From Brienomyrus brachyistius (taxonomy: Eukaryota > Chordata > Actinopteri > Osteoglossiformes > Mormyridae), in NCBI RefSeq assembly GCF_023856365.1, contig NC_064548.1, positions 25,322,289-25,386,288 of the forward strand: a stretch of DNA of 64,000 nucleotides, given 5' to 3'. Below, piece by piece: positions 22,973 through 54,972 of this stretch. Both the position numbers and the translations under genes were made by a program. Within the stretch, counting starts at the first letter, position 1. Each line of letters begins with the position of its first letter. The notes beneath the pieces were generated by a model. It was not told where the DNA came from and made no database searches. It saw only the letters and a program-made list of their open reading frames with translations.

Positions 22973-24883
22973 AAATGGCTTGCAGAGACAGTTATAATTC
23001 CCACCACCTCTAACACCTTTGTAAAGTGGTATCTGTGTGAACGTCCCCCAGGTCACTGAGAATGCTGGATACCATAAGTGTGAGAGCAGGCTCTGCACTA
23101 TTACATCACACATGATATTAGTCTTGGGCTGTTTCTCAATACCAAGAATGCTTAGACCATACTTGTGGTTTTGGCAAGACCCGTCTTGCTAACTTTGCCT
23201 CCCAACAACAAACTTGCGGTGCAATGAATCATGGGATTGGTCTTGTTCAGTGAGGATGCAACTGATGTACGCTTCTGTAGCGAGGCAAGAACGACCATCA
23301 CTGTCCTTCTGTTCTTAATATCGGAACTGGTCTTTGGAAATGGAAGACGACGTAAAATGGGTTCACAAGAACAAAAGTACAGTCAAGTATGCAACAAAAA
23401 TGGCAGCAAATGTGGACGGGCTACAGGTTCACATGCACAGAAGAGCCTGAGGACAGGCAACCTGATGGGTGAAGTTTTTAAGAAGGACCTAATTAAACCA
23501 AGTCAAAGAGCATAAAAATGGCCCACGAATCATTTCAGTATTGTGCTGAATGTCCAGCCCACCTCCCCTTGCATCTCCCAGCGTCTGCTGAGGGACCCAT
23601 CAGCCTGACCGCGGTTTGATTCAGTCGAAGGACGAGCGTCCACAAAAAACCCCGAACACAAGAGTAACTAAAAACCTATAAAGAAAGATACTACTACTAA
23701 AAACCTATAAAGAAAGAAACTACTACTAAAAGAGTATAAAAGTATCACCCTGTTAAATATTAATTAAGGGTTAAGCGCAAGACGTCCGAAATAGCATTTC
23801 TGAACTGACACAGGAAGTCTTATCAAATCAAACTCTTTTACTCCCCCTTTCTCACAAATGCCTCATTTCTGCTCCTATGTCACTATGTAGCTCTAAAGTG
23901 GAGATGGGGAACATGAATGTGTGCTGACAACGTATTTTACGTGAAAATTGATCAATGTCTTGCCAATGGCTGGTGGTGTCGCTCTTTTACACCCACAGGA
24001 CACACACAAACGCTCCATTCCACAGCTGCAAATGAGGCTGTGAGACTGACAGCTTGCGTGATGCCGTCTGGTTGCCACGACAGCCGGGCCTCTAACAGTA
24101 CATGGCTTATTTGGCTGCCTTTGTTGTATACAGTGTTTCAAAGGCTGGGGAGGGGGAGGGGGCGGGGATGCGGGGGGGTGTAGGTATAATGGGGTCGGCC
24201 ATCGATTCGCGTCCAGGAGGGGTGACCACGAGCAGCTCGCAGTGCTCATTTGGCACTGAATTGCAGCTGGGCTCAGACACCCAGCATTTGGACTCATCTG
24301 CAAATAAGTACTGGACCCGCAGACCGGGCCAGAACCGTTCTGCACAGCTCAGCAGTAGAATTGAACCCCGACTGTGCACCCTGTACGGCCGTAGATTTGG
24401 GGGGTGGGAAGGGGGGGACCAATGTTGAGACTGGGGGGGGGTCATCATCCCCCTCAATAATATCATATATTACAAAAAACATGTACGATTAATATATCTC
24501 TTTTAATATATCTAATTATTACATAAATTAAAGCTTCTTTTCTTACAGTTTTTATATGCAGAACCCCTCACCCTTCGTTAAAACGGCTTATTCTCTTCCA
24601 GACCTGCAAGTAAAGAGACAACATAGAGATCGGTGAGCACTGACGTGCGGTACGGTTTGTATGTAAACTTAACTCATTGACAACCATGTGTCATAACCAA
24701 CAGTTAACCAATAAAAGGCCACGTGAAATGGTGGAATTCAATTGTTTCATGTCAATTCAGTTTCATAAAGATTTTCTTATTTAATTGTGCAGACTGCAAC
24801 TAGCTTAGTTAATAGCACGGCACACATAGCAAGGCTGGTAATGCAGCGGTACGCGCACAGCAAGGTTGGTAACGCAGCGGAAC
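22973..24883. other. Intergenic, nothing recognised
   Basis: Contains a short tandem duplication near 23665-23720 (ACTAAAAACCTATAAAGAAA twice) and a roughly 31-bp imperfect duplication (GCAAGG..GGTAA.GCAGCGG) at 24828-24885, directly next to the large array. No gene is seen. Confidence 0.55.
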
Positions 24884-27800
24884 ACACCCAGTGAGGCACG
24901 CCCATCCACTCACCCAACAGAAACCCCTCCCACCATACACCCAGTGAGGCACGCCCATCCACTCACCCAACAGAAACCCCTCCCACTAGACACCCAGTGA
25001 GGCACGCCCATCCACTCACCCAACAGAAACCCCTCCCACTAGACACCCAGTGAGGCACGCCCCATCCCCTCACCCCACAGAAACCCCTCCCACTATACAC
25101 CCAGTGAGGCACGCCCCCTCCCCTCACCCCACAGAAACCCCTCCCACCAGACACCCAGTGAGGCACGCCCATCCACTCACCCAACAGAAACCCCTCCCAC
25201 CATACACCCAGTGAGGCACGCCCATCCACTCACCCAACAGAAACCCCTCCCACTAGACACCCAGTGAGGCACGCCCATCCCCTCACCCCACAGAAACCTC
25301 TCCCACTATACACCCAGTGAGGCACGCCCCCTCCCCTCACCCCACAGAAACCCCTCCCACTAGACACCCAGTGAGGCACGCCCCCTCCCCTCACCCCACA
25401 GAAACCCCTCCCACTAGACACCCAGTGAGGCACGCCCCATCCCCTCACCCCACAGAAACCCCTCCCACTAGACACCCAGTGAGGCACGCCCATCCACTCA
25501 CCCAACAGAAACCCCTCCCACTAGACACCCAGTGAGGCACGCCCATCCACTCACCCAACAGAAACCCCTCCCACTAGACACCCAGTGAGGCACGCCCATC
25601 CACTCAAAACCAACAGAAACCCCTCCCACTAGACACCCAGTGTGGCACACGCCCATCCACTCACCCCACAGAAACCCCTCCCACTAGACACCCAGTGAGG
25701 CACGCCCCATCCCCTCACCCCACAGAAACCCCTCCCACTAGACACCCAGTGAGGCACGCCCATCCACTCACCCAACAGAAACCCCCTCCCACTAGACACC
25801 CAGTGAGGCACGCCCATCCACTCACCCAACAGAAACCCCTCCCACTAGACACCCAGTGAGGCACGCCCATCCACTCACCCAACAGAAACCCCTCCCACTA
25901 GACACCCAGTGAGGCACGCCCATCCACTCACCCAACAGAAACCCCTTCCACTAGACACCCAGTGAGGCACGCCCATCCACTCAACCAACAGAAACCCCTC
26001 CCACTAGACACCCAGTGAGGCACGCCCATCCCCTCACCCCACAGAAACCCCTCCCACTAGACACCCAGTGAGGCACGCCCCTATCCCCTCACCCCACAGA
26101 AACCCCTCCCACTAGACACCCAGTGAGGCACGCCCATCCACTCACCCAACAGAAACCCCTCCCACTAGACACCCAGTGAGGCACGCCCATCCACTCACCC
26201 AACAGAAACCCCTCCCACTAGACACCCAGTGAGGCACGCCCATCCACTCACCCAACAGAAACCCCTCCCACTAGACACCCAGTGAGGCACGCCCATCCAC
26301 TCAACCAACAGAAACCCCCTCCCACTAGACACCACAGTGAGGCACGCCCATCCACTCACCCCACAGAAACCCCTCCCACTAGACACCCAGTGAGGCACGC
26401 CCCATCCACTCAACCAACAGAAACCCCTCCACTAGACACCCAGTGAGGCACGCCCCCTCCCCTCACCCCACAGAAACCCCTCCCACTAGACACCCAGTGA
26501 GGCACGCCCCATCCCCTCACCCCACAGAAACCCCTCCCACTAGACACCCAGTGAGGCACGCCCCATCCCCCTCACCCCACAGAAACCCCTCCCACTAGAC
26601 ACCCAGTGAGGCACGCCCCCTCCCCTCACCCCACAGAAACCCCTCCCACTAGACACCCAGTGAGGCACGCCCCATCCCCTCACCCCCACAGAAACCCCTC
26701 CCACTAGACACCCAGTGAGGCACGCCCCATCCCCTCACCCCACAGAAACCCCTCCCACTAGACACCCAGTGAGGCACGCCCCATCCCCTCACCCCACAGA
26801 AACCCCTCCCACTATACACCCAGTGAGGCACGCCCCCTCCCCTCACCCCACAGAAACCCCTCCCACTAGACACCCAGTGAGGCACGCCCCAACCCCTAAC
26901 CCCACAGAAACCCCTCCCACTATACACCCAGTGAGGCACGCCCCATCCCCTCACCCCACAGAAACCCCTCCCACTAGACACCCAGTGAGGCACGCCCATC
27001 CACTCACCCAACAGAAACCCCTCCCACTAGACACCCAGTGAGGCACGCCCCCTCCCCTCACCCCACAGAAACCCCTCCCACTATAAACCCAGTGAGGCAC
27101 GCCCCAAGCCCTAACCCCACAGAAACCCCTCCAACTATATACCCAGTGAGGCACGCCCCATCCCCTCACCCCACAGAAACCCCTCCCACTATACACCCAG
27201 TGAGGCACGCCCATCCCCCTCACCCCACAGAAACCCCTCCCACTATACACCCAGTGAGGCACGCCCCATCCCCTCACCCCACAGAAACCCCTCCCACTAG
27301 ACACCCAGTGAGGCACGCCCATCCCCTCACCCCACAGAAACCCCTCCCAGTATACACCCAGTGAGGCACGCCCCATCCCCTCACCCCACAGAAACCCCTC
27401 CCACTAGACACCCAGTGAGGCACGCCCATCCACTCACCCCACAGAAACCCCTCCCACTATATACCCAGTGAGGCACGCCCCATCCCCTCACCCCACAGAA
27501 ACCCCTCCCACTAGACACCCAGTGAGGCACGCCCATCCACTCACCCCACAGAAACCCCTCCCACTATATACCCAGTGAGGCACGCCCCATCCCCTCACCC
27601 CACAGAAACCCCTCCCACTAGACACCCAGTGAGGCACGCCCCAACCCCTCACCCCCACAGAAACCCCTCCCACTATACACCCAGTGAGGCACGCCCCATC
27701 CCCTCACCCCACAAAAACCCCTCCCACTATATACCCAGTGAGGCACGCCCCATCCCCTCACCCCACAGAAACCCCTCCCACTTGACACCCAGTGAGGCAC

Positions 27801-30800
27801 GCCCCATCCCCTCACCCCACAGAAACCCCTCCCACTAGACACCCAGTGAGGCACGCCTCATCCCCTCACCCCACAGAAACCCCCTCCCACTAGACACCCA
27901 GTGAGGCACGCCCCATCCCCTCACCCCACAGAAACCCCTCCCACTAGACACCCAGTGAGGCACGCCCCATCCCCTCACCCCACAGAAACCCCTCCCACTA
28001 TACACCCAGTGAGGCACGCCCCAACCCCTCACCCCACAGAAACCCCTCCCACTAGACACCCAGTGAGGCACGCCCCATCCACTCAACCAACAGAAACCCC
28101 TCCCACTAGACACCCAGTGAGGCACGCCCCCTCCCCTCACCCCCACAGAAACCCCTCCCACTAGACACCCAGTGAGGCACGCCCCATCCCCTCACCCCAC
28201 AGAAACCCCTCCCACTAGACACCCAGTGAGGCACGCCCCCTCCCCTCACCCCACAGAAACCGCCTCCCACTAGACACCCAGTGAGGCACGCCCCATCCCC
28301 TCACCCCACAGAAACCCCTCCCACTAGACACCCAGTGAGGCACGCCCCATCCCCTCACCCCACAGAAACCCCTCCCACTAGACACCCAGTGAGGCACGCC
28401 CCATCCCCTCACCCCACAGAAACCCCTCCCACTATACACCCAGTGAGGCACGCCCCCTCCCCTCACCCCACAGAAACCCCTCCCACTAGACACCCAGTGA
28501 GGCACGCCCCAACCCCTAACCCCACAGAAACCCCTCCCACTATACACCCAGTGAGGCACGCCCCATCCCCTCACCCCACAGAAACCCCTCCCACTAGACA
28601 CCCAGTGAGGCACGCCCATCCACTCACCCAACAGAAACCCCTCCCACTAGACACCCAGTGAGGCACGCCCCATCCCCTCACCCCACAGAAACCCCTCCCA
28701 CTAGACACCCAGTGAGGCACGCCCCATCCCCTCACCCCACAGAAACCCCTCCCACTATACACCCAGTGAGGCACGCCCCCTCCCCTCACCCCACAGAAAC
28801 CCCTCCCACTAGACACCCAGTGAGGCACGCCCCAACCCCTAACCCCACAGAAACCCCTCCCACTATACACCCAGTGAGGCACGCCCCATCCCCTCACCCC
28901 ACAGAAACCCCTCCCACTAGACACCCAGTGAGGCACGCCCATCCACTCACCCAACAGAAACCCCTCCCACTAGACACCCAGTGAGGCACGCCCCCTCCCC
29001 TCACCCCCACAGAAACCCCTCCCACTATAAACCCAGTGAGGCACGCCCCAAGCCCTAACCCCACAGAAACCCCTCCAACTATATACCCAGTGAGGCACGC
29101 CCCATCCCCTCACCCCACAGAAACCCCTCCCACTATACACCCAGTGAGGCACGCCCATCCCCCTCACCCCACAGAAACCCCTCCCACTATACACCCAGTG
29201 AGGCACGCCCCATCCCCTCACCCCACAGAAACCCCTCCCACTAGACACCCAGTGAGGCACGCCCATCCCCTCACCCCACAGAAACCCCTCCCACTATACA
29301 CCCAGTGAGGCACGCCCCATCCCCTCACCCCACAGAAACCCCTCCCACTAGACACCCAGTGAGGCACGCCCATCCACTCACCCCACAGAAACCCCTCCCA
29401 CTATATACCCAGTGAGGCACGCCCCATCCCCTCACCCCACAGAAACCCCTCCCACTAGACACCCAGTGAGGCACGCCCATCCACTCACCCCACAGAAACC
29501 CCTCCCACTATATACCCAGTGAGGCACGCCCCATCCCCTCACCCCACAGAAACCCCTCCCACTAGACACCCAGTGAGGCACGCCCCAACCCCTCACCCCA
29601 CAGAAACCCCTCCCACTATACACCCAGTGAGGCACGCCCCATCCCCTCACCCCACAAAAACCCCTCCCACTATATACCCAGTGAGGCACGCCCCATCCCC
29701 TCACCCCACAGAAACCCCTCCCACTAGACACCCAGTGAGGCACGCCCCATCCCCTCACCCCACAGAAACCCCTCCCACTAGACACCCAGTGAGGCACGCC
29801 CCATCCCCTCACCCCACAGAAACCCCTCCCACTAGACACCCAGTGAGGCACGCCCCATCCCCTCACCCCACAGAAACCCCTCCCACTAGACACCCAGTGA
29901 GGCACGCCCCATCCCCTCACCCCACAGAAACCCCTCCCACTATACACCCAGTGAGGCACGCCCCAACCCCTCACCCCACAGAAACCCCTCCCACTATATA
30001 CCCAGTGAGGCACGCCCCATCCACTCACCCCACAGAAACCCCTCCCACTAGACACCCAGTGAGGCACGCCCCATCCACTCAACCAACAGAAACCCCTCCC
30101 ACTAGACACCCAGTGAGGCACGCCCCCTCCCCTCACCCCACAGAAACCCCTCCCACTAGACACCCAGTGAGGCACGCCCCATCCCCTCACCCCACAGAAA
30201 CCCCTCCCACTAGACACCCAGTGAGGCACGCCCCATCCCCTCACCCCACAGAAACCCCTCCCACTAGACACCCAGTGAGGCACGCCCCCTCCCCTCACCC
30301 CACAGAAACCCCTCCCACTAGACACCCAGTGAGGCACGCCCCATCCCCTCACCCCACAGAAACCCCTCCCACTAGACACCCAGTGAGGCACGCCCCATCC
30401 CCTCACCCCACAGAAACCCCTCCCACTAGACACCCAGTGAGGCACGCCCCCTCCCCTCACCCCACAGAAACCCCTCCCACTAGACACCCAGTGAGGCACG
30501 CCCCCCTCCCCTCACCCCACAGAAAACCCCTCCCACTAGACACCCAGTGAGGCACGCCCCAACCCCTAACCCCACAGAAACCCCTCCCACTATACACCCA
30601 GTGAGGCACGCCCCATCCCCTCACCCCACAGAAACCCCTCCCACTAGACACCCAGTGAGGCACGCCCATCCACTCACCCAACAGAAACCCCTCCCACTAG
30701 ACACCCAGTGAGGCACGCCCCCTCCCCTCACCCCACAGAAACCCCTCCCACTATAAACCCAGTGAGGCACGCCCCAAGCCCTAACCCCACAGAAACCCCT

Positions 30801-32260
30801 CCCACTATATACCCAGTGAGGCACGCCCCATCCCCTCACCCCACAGAAACCCCTCCCACTATACACCCAGTAAGGCACGCCCATCCCCTCACCCCACAGA
30901 AACCCCTCCCACTATACACCCAGTGAGGCACGGCCCCATCCCCTCACCCCACAGAAACCCCTCCCACTAGACACCCAGTGAGGCACGCCCATCCCCTCAC
31001 CCCACAGAAACCCCTCCCACTATACACCCAGTGAGGCACGCCCCATCCCCTCACCCCACAGAAACCCCTCCCACTAGACACCCAGTGAGGCACGCCCATC
31101 CACTCACCCCACAGAAACCCCTCCCACTATATACCCAGTGAGGCACGCCCCATCCCCTCACCCCACAGAAACCCCTCCCACTAGACACCCAGTGAGGCAC
31201 GCCCATCCACTCACCCCACAGAAACCCCTCCCACTATATACCCAGTGAGGCACGCCCCATCCCCTCACCCCACAAAAAACCCCTCCCACTAGACACCCAG
31301 TGAGGCACGCCCCATCCCCTCACCCCACAGAAACCCCTCCCACTAGACACCCAGTGAGGCACGCCCCATCCCCTCACCCCACAGAAACCCCTCCCACTAG
31401 ACACCCAGTGAGGCACGCCCCATCCCCTCACCCCACAGAAACCCCTCCCACTAGACACCCAGTGAGGCACGCCCCATCCCCTCACCCCACAGAAACCCCT
31501 CCCACTATACACCCAGTGAGGCACGCCCCAACCCCTCACCCCACAGAAACCCCTCCCACTATACACCCAGTGAGGCACGCCCCATCCACTCACCCCACAG
31601 AAACCCCTCCCACTAGACACCCAGTGAGGCACGCCCCAACCCCTCACCCCACAGAAACCCCTCCCACTATATACCCAGTGAGGCACGCCCCATCCCCTCA
31701 CCCCACAAAAACCCCTCCCACTAGACACCCAGTGAGGCACGCCCCAACCCCTCACCCCACAGAAACCCCTCCCACTATACACCCAGTGAGGCACGCCCCA
31801 TCCCCTCACCCCACAAAAACCCCTCCCACTATATACCCAGTGAGGCACGCCCCATCCCCTCACCCCACAGAAACCCCTCCCACTATACACCCAGTGAGGC
31901 ACGCCCCATCCACTCACCCCACAGAAACCCCTCCCACTATACACCCAGTGAGGCACGCCCCATCCACTCACCCCACAGAAACCCCTCCCACTATATACCC
32001 AGTGAGGCACGCCCCATCCACTCACCCCACAGAAACCCCTCCCACTATATACCCAGTGAGGCACGCCCCATCCCCTCACCCCACAGAAACCCCTCCCACT
32101 ATACACCCAGTGAGGCACGCCCATCCACTCACCCCACAGAAACCCCTCCCACTAGACACCCAGTGAGGCACGCCCCATCCCCTCACCCCACAGAAACCCC
32201 TCCCACTATATACCCAGTGAGGCACGCCCATCCACTCACCCCACAGAAACCCCTCCCACT
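24884..32260. repeat. Giant 54-bp minisatellite, about 137 copies (7.4 kb)
   Basis: Each unit contains CACCCAGTGAGGCACGCCCC, ATCCCCTCACCCCACAG and AAACCCCTCCCACTA. Most units are 54 bp; those with CCCATCCACTCACCCAACAG are 53 bp. The 53-bp type dominates from 24.9 to 26.4 kb, and the 54-bp type dominates after that. On the minus strand the 54-bp unit reads GGGAGGGG, TTTCTGT, GGGG, TGA, GGGG, AT, GGGG, which matches the canonical G-quadruplex pattern with loops of 7, 3 and 2. Higher-order duplications are visible (see findings). Because 54 is divisible by three, frames of up to about 350 codons stay open on both strands; none has gene-like flanks. Confidence 0.98.
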
Positions 32261-33285
32261 GAACATATTTCCCACCTTCCCTTCAGCTGTGAAGTGCCTG
32301 TGTCTGTTGACAGCACAGAGCTGGGGTGGTTGGGGTGGTTACCTAGGCAATGAAGCTGAACTCAAGGCAGCAGCTTGAGTGACTCATGCAGACGCCCCCA
32401 CCCCCGCCGGCCCACCCCCTCCGATCTTGACAATGACAGCCCGGACAGGGCCCCACAACAGCCCGGCCCTAGGGGCCCAAGGGGGGTGGCGGCTGTTGGC
32501 TGTGCCTCAGTGCATCGCTCACCACTAATTAGCACCCGCTCCTCCCTGAGCTTCCTCTAGGGGGCACCGGGGCCTGCAGATGTGCGTGTGGGAGCAGGCT
32601 GAGCTCTGCTGTGATGAGCATTGTTTATTTATGAGGAAGCTGCTGATAACTCACAGACAGGGGCCCGCTCGTGATTGACGGGGGGGGGGGGGTCTTTGTC
32701 AGGCATGTTACCTGACTCAGATGAGGGGGCTATAGGAAGACAAAGGGAGATGGCCGAAGCCACCAATGGGAGTCCGGGAAGCCATTAAGTGGGCAGGACC
32801 TGTGCTCTGCCTCCTTGTTTTAACACCTATTAGCATGCGGCTCCCCAACTGGCCACCTGACTCACAGCGGTGCCTCTCGGTCCCCGTCCTGTCTGGGTGG
32901 GGGGGGCGAGGAGAATCCTCTCATTGCTCGTCACACTCCTTAAATTAATCCCATATCATGGATCCAGCCAGTGCTCCGGTGAAGGTCCATTGCAGCAAGG
33001 AAACTAACAGAGAAGACAGAATTCCCGGACTGGAAAGTCCCACATCTGCTGGTTAACTGGAAGGGACTGGAATGCCAAAAATGACAGAAAATGTGTTTTT
33101 ATTAAAAAACATACCAAAAAACAATAGTTGCTACATCTACTGGTGAAACACTTTCAGTTTCACACCAGCAGACCCCCTGCTGAGTTGCACCGGCTTTTGG
33201 GATGAAGGAACGACTCATATCCATAGTGACAGGCCCTATGGAGCAGCTGTCTGGTAATGACACTTTAAACTGGGAACTTGTAGGG
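32261..33285. other. Intergenic, nothing recognised
   Basis: GC-rich unique sequence with a G-run near 32679-32692. No gene-like frame is seen. Confidence 0.55.
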
Positions 33286-33424
33286 CCAGTCCAGTACCGG
33301 GCCCTCGGGGGCTGCCAGTCCAGTACCGGGCCCTCGGAGGCTGCCAGTCCAGTACCGGGCCCCTCGGAGGCTGCCAGTCCAGTACCGGGCCCTCGGGGGC
33401 TGCCAGTCCAGTACCGGGCCCAGC
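33286..33424. repeat. 30-bp minisatellite, about 4.5 copies
   Basis: Tandem units of GCCAGTCCAGTACCGGGCCC plus TCGG(G/A)GGCT. The third copy has one extra C. Confidence 0.93.
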
Positions 33425-33785
33425 CCCACGCCAGGTCCCATGTACAGCACAGTTAACTTGGAATCACTCCACCAAATTACCCAGCTGTATAAACGGCCAT
33501 AATTGCCGGCTTCTCAGAGGGCTTCCTAGGGCTGTTCCATCTTAATTGGGTACTTAGACTGAAGCACTTTAGACTGAAGCACTTCAGCATGTTGCCATTT
33601 GAACGCGCCCAAGTACCCTGATGGGAGCTGGATCTCGCTGGTATGACACAGCATTAGCGCAGGCTAACACTTACCCATGGCTATCAGAATGCGTTTAGGC
33701 AGCGATCTGTACAACAAATTTAGCGATTTCTGAGCCTTGTGTGGAGGAGCCACCAGCTCACGCCGAGTGGGGAGGCAGTACTCTG
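33425..33785. other. Sequence left of the assembly gap
   Basis: Unique sequence with a 15-bp direct repeat (TTAGACTGAAGCACT, near 33555 and 33571). It could be distal RAP2A 3'UTR or intergenic; the gap hides the boundary. Confidence 0.4.
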
Positions 33786-34285
33786 NNNNNNNNNNNNNNN
33801 NNNNNNNNNNNNNNNNNNNNNNNNNNNNNNNNNNNNNNNNNNNNNNNNNNNNNNNNNNNNNNNNNNNNNNNNNNNNNNNNNNNNNNNNNNNNNNNNNNNN
33901 NNNNNNNNNNNNNNNNNNNNNNNNNNNNNNNNNNNNNNNNNNNNNNNNNNNNNNNNNNNNNNNNNNNNNNNNNNNNNNNNNNNNNNNNNNNNNNNNNNNN
34001 NNNNNNNNNNNNNNNNNNNNNNNNNNNNNNNNNNNNNNNNNNNNNNNNNNNNNNNNNNNNNNNNNNNNNNNNNNNNNNNNNNNNNNNNNNNNNNNNNNNN
34101 NNNNNNNNNNNNNNNNNNNNNNNNNNNNNNNNNNNNNNNNNNNNNNNNNNNNNNNNNNNNNNNNNNNNNNNNNNNNNNNNNNNNNNNNNNNNNNNNNNNN
34201 NNNNNNNNNNNNNNNNNNNNNNNNNNNNNNNNNNNNNNNNNNNNNNNNNNNNNNNNNNNNNNNNNNNNNNNNNNNNNNNNNNNNN
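33786..34285. other. Assembly gap, 500 N
   Basis: Exactly 500 unknown bases, a conventional filler length, so the true size is unknown. It lies about 290 bp downstream of the RAP2A stop codon and probably falls in or just after the 3'UTR. Confidence 0.99.
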
Positions 34286-53179
<18,894 letters not shown>

Positions 53180-54116
53180 TGCTCCCTAAATGTATGTCGG
53201 CGATTGCAATACGAGCGCAAATACTAAGACTCTCCTATGGACATCGAAACGGGGGAGGGGGGGGGGGGAATACAGTAATGCATAAAAACACTGTTAGCTG
53301 CGACTAGCGTTTCATTTCCCCGGATAATAATTTTAAAAGACGGGCTGACTAGCCGCCTCAGTTTAGCTACGGGAGATAAACAGGCAGAACACAAAGAGTC
53401 GCAGCCCGCAGACGGACTTCATTGCGGACACCGATCGGTAACTGAACGCCAGGCGACTGCGGCTTCCAGAGATGCGCCGAAAGCAAAGGGAAACGTCCGT
53501 AATTTCCAGCTGGTGATGCTTCTTTTAATGGAGCCACCATTCTAAAACATGATAAAAAGCAAAACTTGCTCCAGTGTCAGACGCTCCTATGGAAAAACCG
53601 GGAGAAGCCCAAGCGGATTCTTTTTTTTTTTTTTTAAAAAAAGGGGGGGACTTATATTTTAAATAACACTAGCTAAAACGTTTTTTTAAGAAGTATTAAA
53701 AGTCCTATCTCTGTGTTTCTTTTTCATCCTCCTTTTCATATCCCCGTTCCCTACTCTCACACCAACACACTCCCAGCCGCCATACTCTCGGGTGGAGACC
53801 CACCGCCGCGTAACCAGCCAGCCTCCTCTCGGCTTCCGTACCAAGGCGAAAGATGGCTCCTGCGCCGCATGACAGATGTTCACGGAACCCAATGGCTGCT
53901 TCCGTCCGCCGTAAACCTCGCCCACGGCTCCGCACCTAGCGTTCGATGAAACACCCTGCGTAGACTCCGTGGGCTGGATTTCCGTCGGCATGTTGCTGCT
54001 GCTGCGATTCGGCGGCCGGGACTGACATCCGCGGAGCCCGCAACCTATCGCGACTGCAGCTTGAGGATGTGTATCTAAGGGGAGGGAAGATGCGCGGATG
54101 CTGTTGCTATGGTAAC
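53180..54116 (-). promoter_or_regulatory. RAP2A: RAP2A 5'UTR and CpG-rich promoter with RFX X-box
   Basis: CpG-dense sequence begins upstream of the RAP2A start and ends abruptly near 54200, where DNA becomes AT-rich. At its far edge lies GTTGCTATGGTAAC (54103-54116), a close match to the RFX-factor X-box. The start site is not determinable; no TATA box is evident. Confidence 0.65.
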
Positions 54117-54972
54117 ACCACAGCTGCGCCGCCGTTGCACCTGAAATAGAAGGGAGGCTGGGATGCCCAGCGCTCCCGCGTGAGTGCAGGGCTGACGGCC
54201 CGTTATTTTACTCCTCATGGAAGCCACAAAGCATTCAAGTGCTTTTTCCTGTACTTCATCTTTAATGTCAACGAATTGCATTGACAAATAGTACCGCAAC
54301 TGTACCATAGTAATGGATAATGAGTGCATCCTATTTATTATATGCAAAAGCAAGTCTTCCCGTTGAGATGCAAAATATATAAATAGAAAACTAATCTAAT
54401 TGTGCATTAGCTCATTTTTATGTGATTCTAGATGTATTTCTGTATTCACTTTTAGGATGGTTTATACTTAACCACGAATCCTAGTATTACATTTTTAATT
54501 CTTAGAATTGATTGAGTCCGCAAACATGTAAGTATTTATTATATTTTATATAGCATTATTTTAGCTTTTAATAATACACTTGTGTGTTTCAGCACATATG
54601 TAAAACACCAGAACTTGTACAAAACTATACTTACCTTACGTTTGTAAGTATGTAAATGTGACGCGGAAATGATTCATTGACTTTGATGGGTGATAATCCC
54701 TGTAGTCGACACATACCGGTGGTCGGAGTGAATGCGTGTGATGGTGCCCAAAGGCCATTTTTGTGTGCTTTCGCTGAAGCTTTGCACCTACCGACCCTCC
54801 TGTCCGTTTTGCTCTTGGCACAGTGCCTGTTCGGTCTTCAGCAGTGAGGGTGCCTCAGCGATGACAATTACAGCCCCCTTGTAGTTTAAAGTAATCCGAT
54901 ATTCTAACCTCGCTGGGAAAGCTGATCATCAAGAATGTCACCAGACCCTCGACAGCCTTGTATTATTGTATT
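54117..54972. other. Intergenic between RAP2A and MBNL2
   Basis: AT-rich, no open frame of note. It separates the RAP2A CpG promoter from the presumed MBNL2 3' end. Several further TTTATT (minus-strand AATAAA) hexamers near 54330 and 54535 leave open a more distal polyadenylation site. Confidence 0.5.

Noticed and set aside
24884..32260. CRISPR-like array of direct repeats
   Set aside because: The repeats are contiguous and the whole unit is conserved; there are no unique spacers and the genome is a vertebrate.
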